A DNA stretch of 15,261 bases from CAYJXA01 sp964404595 (GTDB lineage Archaea > Nanobdellota > Nanobdellia > Woesearchaeales > GW2011-AR9): assembly GCA_964404595.1 (NCBI GenBank), contig CAYOKQ010000039.1, positions 1 to 15,261 on the forward strand. The letters are read 5' to 3'. The translations under genes were made by a program, and so were the position numbers. Of the stretch, positions 12,148 to 15,261 are shown one piece after another. Under the pieces are notes generated by a model. That model did no database searches, was not told the origin of the DNA, and saw only the letters and a program-made list of their open reading frames with translations. The first letter of the stretch is position 1, and every line of letters begins with the position of its first letter.

Positions 12148-13164
12148 ATGAAAATAGGCATTGCAGGCGCGCGCGGATCAATTTCAACACCTTCGGGGAC
12201 AAGATTATTTAACGGACACATAAATACGACAAAATATGGTGGCAATACTACGTGTGTCTACCTGATAGGGGATGATGGGAGCGAGCATATCCTTGATGCA
12301 GGCACAGGCATACGCGATGTGGGAGTACATCTGATGAGGGAAGGTGGGTTTAATGGAAAACAACATAAAGAATTGAATATATACATTAGCCATACGCATT
12401 GGGATCACATTCAGGGAATACCTTTCTTTGCTCCTGCGTATATCCCGGGCAACAGAATTACAATATTTGGAGAAGCAAAAATAAAAGGAGTTCATGTAGA
12501 TACAAAAGAATCTCTCGAACGTGCAATTCACGAGCATTCTGACCAGCCAGGAAATATACTTGGCTTGTTGAAAATTGAGGGTGACGGATTGCATACAGTA
12601 TTAGAAAAACAGCAGATTTTTCGAAACTTTCCCGCACCACTAGAAGCACTCAAAGGAATTACAGATTACCATGACTTTATAGCTGGCGCGAGAATTTACC
12701 AATCGCACAGTATGACTATTGATACTTTAGCCTTAAATCATCCGGGCAATAGTATCTCCTACCGCTTTACAGAACAAAAATCAGATGGGCAAAAAAAAGT
12801 GTTTGTTTTTTCCACGGATTTCGAACCTGACGATAATGGATATGATGAAAAAATAATTGAATTTTGGGAGGGAAGCGATGTAGTGCTCGCTGATGCCCAG
12901 TATGAACCCCGCGATTCAGAGATAAAAGAGAATCCTTTCATGGTTACCTGGGGGCATAGTGATTATAAAACAGATCTGCAGATGGCCACGCTGGCAGGGG
13001 TGAAACAATTGGTGTTAACCCATCATGAGCCGAAAATGGGTGATTTATATCATGACGGCTTGGAAGTGAGGGCAAAGGCACAGGCGCTGCGCAGTGCAGA
13101 GGAATTACGTAAAGAAATAGTCAGTGTAGAATTGGCAAAGGAAGGAAAGTGGTATAACTTGTAA
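12148..13164 (+). CDS. Metallo-beta-lactamase-fold hydrolase (PhnP/COG1235-like)
   Basis: The 338-residue enzyme has an N-terminus typical of COG1235-type phosphodiesterase-like MBL proteins: GARGSISTPSG (7-17), YGGNTTCVYLI (30-40) and HILDAGTGIRDVG (47-59). The metal-binding set is complete: HTHWDH (82-87), His198 in LNHPGNS, Asp224 in FSTDFE, and a distal His in THHEP (292-293), with a further His270 in TWGHSD. Two metal ions, usually Zn or Mn, are expected. A long insert at about 110-185 separates HxHxDH from the third ligand. Substrates of this group are phosphodiesters, such as cyclic nucleotides or cyclic phosphonate-pathway esters, but the exact one cannot be told. It is cytoplasmic, with a strong Shine-Dalgarno sequence. 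It is divergent from a double-Lrp regulator and its stop is 4 nt from the convergent transporter gene. Confidence 0.88.
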   Translation: MKIGIAGARGSISTPSGTRLFNGHINTTKYGGNTTCVYLIGDDGSEHILDAGTGIRDVGVHLMREGGFNGKQHKELNIYISHTHWDHIQGIPFFAPAYIPGNRITIFGEAKIKGVHVDTKESLERAIHEHSDQPGNILGLLKIEGDGLHTVLEKQQIFRNFPAPLEALKGITDYHDFIAGARIYQSHSMTIDTLALNHPGNSISYRFTEQKSDGQKKVFVFSTDFEPDDNGYDEKIIEFWEGSDVVLADAQYEPRDSEIKENPFMVTWGHSDYKTDLQMATLAGVKQLVLTHHEPKMGDLYHDGLEVRAKAQALRSAEELRKEIVSVELAKEGKWYNL

Positions 13165-13168
13165 TTTT

Positions 13169-14374
13169 TCACAGCACAAAATACAAAATAACCGGAATGA
13201 GCAAACAGCCCATCAGATGATTTTTTCCCACCCCCCACACAGAAGAGATCAATCCTAATGCCGTTGCTGTGCCCAAAATAATCAGGCCTAGAAATCCATC
13301 AAAGTATGCTGTTAAAAGTGTAATAAAGAAAATAATTCCCCACACTATATAACTGTATTTCACTTTCACGATGACTTTGGCAAATATCTTGGAGATATTA
13401 ATAGTGAGAAGAGCAGCGGCTCCGGCAGCAGTCAGGGAGACGGCGAGAAAGATGAGCATGGTTTCAAGAGACATTCCATCCAGAAGCTTGTTGACGACTA
13501 AGATGGCTCCATTTCTAGATTTATCAAGGATGTAGGCGGCGGCAATACTGATTAACATATTGGCAGTGTTGATACCTCCCACTAAGGTTAGAAATCCTTC
13601 ATCACCAATATCTCCTACCACATTGGTAGCAATGATGGCCGCTTGCGATGAGCCAAAGCCGGGAAGAAAAGCAGCAACAAATCCCATCCCGGTTGCACCA
13701 GATACTGATTTAACAAGATTTTTTTTGGAAAGGTTAAGTGGCCGATCTAATTTCTGTGTCGGAATGACAGATTTTTGAGCCAGACTGATAAGTAGAATGG
13801 AAAAACCAAATAAGCCTGACAATAACGGAAATAAAGGTTGCTCCAACGTGGGAATGCTAAAGACCAGTAAACCGAGCGCTCCGGAGAGGAGGAACAAGGC
13901 CAGTGCTTTCCATTTTTTTTCTTTTTCTCGCCAGATCATATATATCATGAGGAGAATTAAAAGGTAGCCGACAATGCTGGTGACGGGGTCGGCGAGCCAT
14001 TTCATGAGCAGGATGAATATGGGAAAAAAGAGGATCCCTAATAAGATTGCCCCCAAGGCGCCGATGACGGTGCAGACGATAGCGTTATGTCCTTCGCCTT
14101 TCATCAATAAGCGATGTCCGGGCAGAACGTTGAGAGCTTGGCTTTCATCAGGTGCTCCCAGATAAATGCTTGGAAGTGCATCCAGAAAAGTATGGGTGAT
14201 GGCCATGGCGATGATGTATACTCCTAAAACCAGGGGGGAGGTGATTTGTAAAAGGAGTGGAGAGGACGATAAGACTAAGAGAGAGACGAGATTGATATGC
14301 AGGCCGGGGGTGAGGCCGGTAATGATGCCGGTGCCTATTCCTAAGATGAGTGCGATGACGATATCAAGGAACAT
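13169..14374 (-). CDS. TctA-family archaeal membrane transporter
   Basis: The 401-residue polytopic membrane protein has around 10-12 hydrophobic segments. It resembles the archaeal branch of the TctA (tripartite tricarboxylate transporter permease) family, COG1784. The two family signatures occur once in each half: GIITGLTPGLHINL (16-29) and GFVAAFLPGFGSSQAA (231-246), consistent with an inverted-repeat transporter. A cytoplasmic segment rich in Lys/Asp (KSVIPTQKLDRPLNLSKKN, 201-219) separates the halves. Bacterial TctA is about 500 residues and works with TctB and a periplasmic TctC; neither is encoded nearby, so this may act alone and its substrate is unknown. The start codon is 4 nt from the assembly gap, so an earlier start cannot be excluded, although the N-terminus MFLDIVIALILGIGTG looks complete for the family. 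Confidence 0.85.
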   Translation of the reverse strand: MFLDIVIALILGIGTGIITGLTPGLHINLVSLLVLSSSPLLLQITSPLVLGVYIIAMAITHTFLDALPSIYLGAPDESQALNVLPGHRLLMKGEGHNAIVCTVIGALGAILLGILFFPIFILLMKWLADPVTSIVGYLLILLMIYMIWREKEKKWKALALFLLSGALGLLVFSIPTLEQPLFPLLSGLFGFSILLISLAQKSVIPTQKLDRPLNLSKKNLVKSVSGATGMGFVAAFLPGFGSSQAAIIATNVVGDIGDEGFLTLVGGINTANMLISIAAAYILDKSRNGAILVVNKLLDGMSLETMLIFLAVSLTAAGAAALLTINISKIFAKVIVKVKYSYIVWGIIFFITLLTAYFDGFLGLIILGTATALGLISSVWGVGKNHLMGCLLIPVILYFVL

Positions 14375-14378
14375 GGGG

Positions 14379-14388
14379 NNNNNNNNNN
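14379..14388. other. Assembly gap (10 N)
   Basis: Ten Ns between GGGG and GGG just upstream of the TctA-family start codon. The true length of the gap is unknown, and the transporter promoter or extra codons could lie in it. Confidence 0.99.
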
Positions 14389-14626
14389 GGGTGTGTTTTT
14401 CTTTGCGGAAGATTGTGGGGATGGTTAAATAAGGGAAGTGGGGGGTAGAGTTGGTTGGGGGGTTTTAAGAAGTTTTCAGAATTACGAGGTGGTGGGGAAA
14501 AAGGGGGAGAATAAATATATGAATTTGGTTAATCGCTGTTAAATACAATAGAATTTGAGTTTTAAGAACGAGGCTTTCTTAGATGATAAAAACAGAATAT
14601 TAAAAATTTATGTAGGGGCTTTGGTA
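14389..14626. other. Intergenic region with strand-biased G-runs beside the gap
   Basis: No gene is visible here. The plus strand carries G-runs at 14417-14420, 14433-14435, 14440-14445, 14457-14462, 14494-14497 and 14503-14507 with loops of 4-31 nt, a possible G-quadruplex region with long loops. A TATA-like element for the transporter is seen on the minus strand at about 14423-14434 (CCTTATTTAACC). The right part, after 14510, is ordinary A/T-rich sequence. The G-tract flanks the assembly gap and may be why assembly failed. Confidence 0.6.
14588..14606 (-). terminator. Oligo-T terminator after the 165-residue gene
   Basis: Two T5 runs on the minus strand (complement of A-runs at 14602-14606 and 14588-14592), 21-39 nt past the stop codon. 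Confidence 0.4.
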
Positions 14627-15124
14627 TTAAACTTTTAATTGATCATAAATCCACTGTAGGGTTTTCCAGTTAATATTTCCCTGTTCGGGGTTGTTATAAT
14701 CCATTTTTCTGTTGATCAAGTCAAATCCAAAGAAACCATACGAACTGCCACTTTCATCTCCTTTTTTATGTGGATAATGGAACGATACTTCAAAACCGCG
14801 TTTGAATAGTCCATCCGCTACAGTTACATCATAAATAATTCCAACACCATCTACACCTTTTACAGCACCTGGAACTTCTTCTCCTTTAGGATCAACATGA
14901 AGTTCATACCTTTCAATAGAATCAGGAACAAGTAGTACGCGCCTTCCTTCAGTAAAGCCCCCTACAGCAAAGTGCCCACGCGCATCCCTAACTTCAAAGT
15001 TTCCAACATGTGTTCTATAGAGATCTTTTTCTAATGCAGATACTACTGTTCTATGAATTTCTTCCATTGTTCTAGTATCCACTACCTGTCCAAGATCATA
15101 TGGTGCAATAATATTATCATCCAT
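14627..15124 (-). CDS. Hypothetical protein, 165 residues
   Basis: No family was recognised. The protein is soluble in appearance, acidic, and without a signal peptide. An N-terminal helix (about 17-35, TRTMEEIHRTVVSALEKDLY) precedes a beta-rich core with repeated Gly/Val turns: VRDARGHFAVGGFTEGRRVLLV (45-66), ERYELHVDPKGEEVPGAVKG (71-90), VDGVGIIYDVTVADGLFKRG (91-110) and FEVSFHYPHKKGDE (111-124). The C-terminus is a Trp-containing helix (NWKTLQWIYDQLKV). The ATG is 26 nt from a good TATA box and oligo-T terminators follow the stop, so it is a stand-alone transcription unit. The pattern of strands suggests a small beta-barrel or sandwich, but that is a guess. Confidence 0.65.
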   Translation of the reverse strand: MDDNIIAPYDLGQVVDTRTMEEIHRTVVSALEKDLYRTHVGNFEVRDARGHFAVGGFTEGRRVLLVPDSIERYELHVDPKGEEVPGAVKGVDGVGIIYDVTVADGLFKRGFEVSFHYPHKKGDESGSSYGFFGFDLINRKMDYNNPEQGNINWKTLQWIYDQLKV

Positions 15125-15145
15125 ATATAAAGAATATTACTTATC

Positions 15146-15154
15146 ATTTATAAA
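15146..15154 (-). promoter_or_regulatory. TATA box of the 165-residue gene
   Basis: TTTATAAAT on the minus strand preceded by GAAAAC (BRE-like), centred 26 nt before the ATG at 15124, predicting a leaderless mRNA. Confidence 0.7.
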
Positions 15155-15261
15155 GTTTTCTACTGTAACTACTATAAAAAAGTAAATAGGTACCAAAACC
15201 CTTAAACAGTAGTTCCGACTGAAGCTGCCCCCGTTGGGTTCTCTCCATGAATATGGCGTTA

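Noticed and set aside
12205..12594. 129-residue minus-strand ORF inside the MBL hydrolase gene
   Set aside because: Antisense to the conserved HxHxDH region of the real gene; residues look like a reversed-frame shadow.
15144..15260. 38-codon minus-strand frame open to the right edge, ending in TGA at 15144-15146
   Set aside because: Short, with no recognisable sequence; its stop falls within the TATA box of the next gene. It could be a gene tail, but chance is as likely.
1..15261. tRNA, rRNA, CRISPR arrays, insertion sequences
   Set aside because: No T-loop-like GGTTCRAATCC with an acceptor stem, no regularly spaced repeats and no transposase-like protein were found by eye. A covariance-model scan was not possible.

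Overview
The window reads as a piece of an archaeal chromosome, probably from a small-genome lineage such as the DPANN superphylum (Woesearchaeota-like), taken from a draft or metagenomic assembly because it carries a 10-N gap. The evidence for Archaea is a ribosomal protein L10e (uL16), a Hel308-type helicase part, TrmB and Lrp/AsnC regulators, an archaeal-length PRPP synthetase, an archaeal TctA-family membrane protein, and TATA boxes of the TTTATAAA type centred about 25-28 nt before many start codons. That spacing predicts leaderless mRNAs. The lineage below the domain level is an inference. The lysyl-tRNA synthetase is of the bacterial class II type.

Layout. Bases 1-61 hold the Pro/Val-rich tail of a gene cut by the left edge. 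Bases 91-2358 hold rpl10e, a divergent small two-helix membrane protein, a TrmB-like regulator and a divergent unknown 192-residue protein. Bases 2361-5697 hold the C-terminal half of a Hel308 helicase with its own promoter, a tandem (double) Lrp/AsnC regulator, and divergently from it a LOG-family nucleotide phosphoribohydrolase. Bases 5672-8503 hold a small Cys-containing ORF directly abutting lysS, a lysyl-tRNA synthetase fused to a DUF2000-like domain, and two small single-helix membrane proteins. Bases 8612-9496 encode PRPP synthetase. Bases 9501-13164 hold an unknown 146-residue protein, a peptidase E-like protein with a C-terminal extension, a second tandem Lrp/AsnC regulator and a divergent metallo-beta-lactamase-fold hydrolase. 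Bases 13169-15124 hold the TctA-family transporter, the N gap with a G-rich tract, and an unknown 165-residue protein. No tRNA, rRNA, CRISPR array or mobile element was recognised.

How the genes fit together. There is little operon structure: strands alternate, most genes have their own TATA box, and all five convergent junctions are separated by only 2-4 nt or overlap. Only prs and the MBL hydrolase have clear Shine-Dalgarno sequences, and these are also the genes with predicted leaders. Each double-Lrp regulator stands head-to-head with an enzyme gene (LOG, MBL hydrolase), and perfect inverted repeats lie in both intergenic regions, suggesting local auto- and cross-regulation. PRPP synthetase and the LOG enzyme both act on ribose-5-phosphate-type substrates, but they are not co-transcribed.

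The most unusual items are the LysRS-DUF2000 fusion and the stand-alone Hel308 C-terminal half lacking the whole ATP-binding RecA1 domain. The latter looks like one half of a split gene rather than a decayed one.
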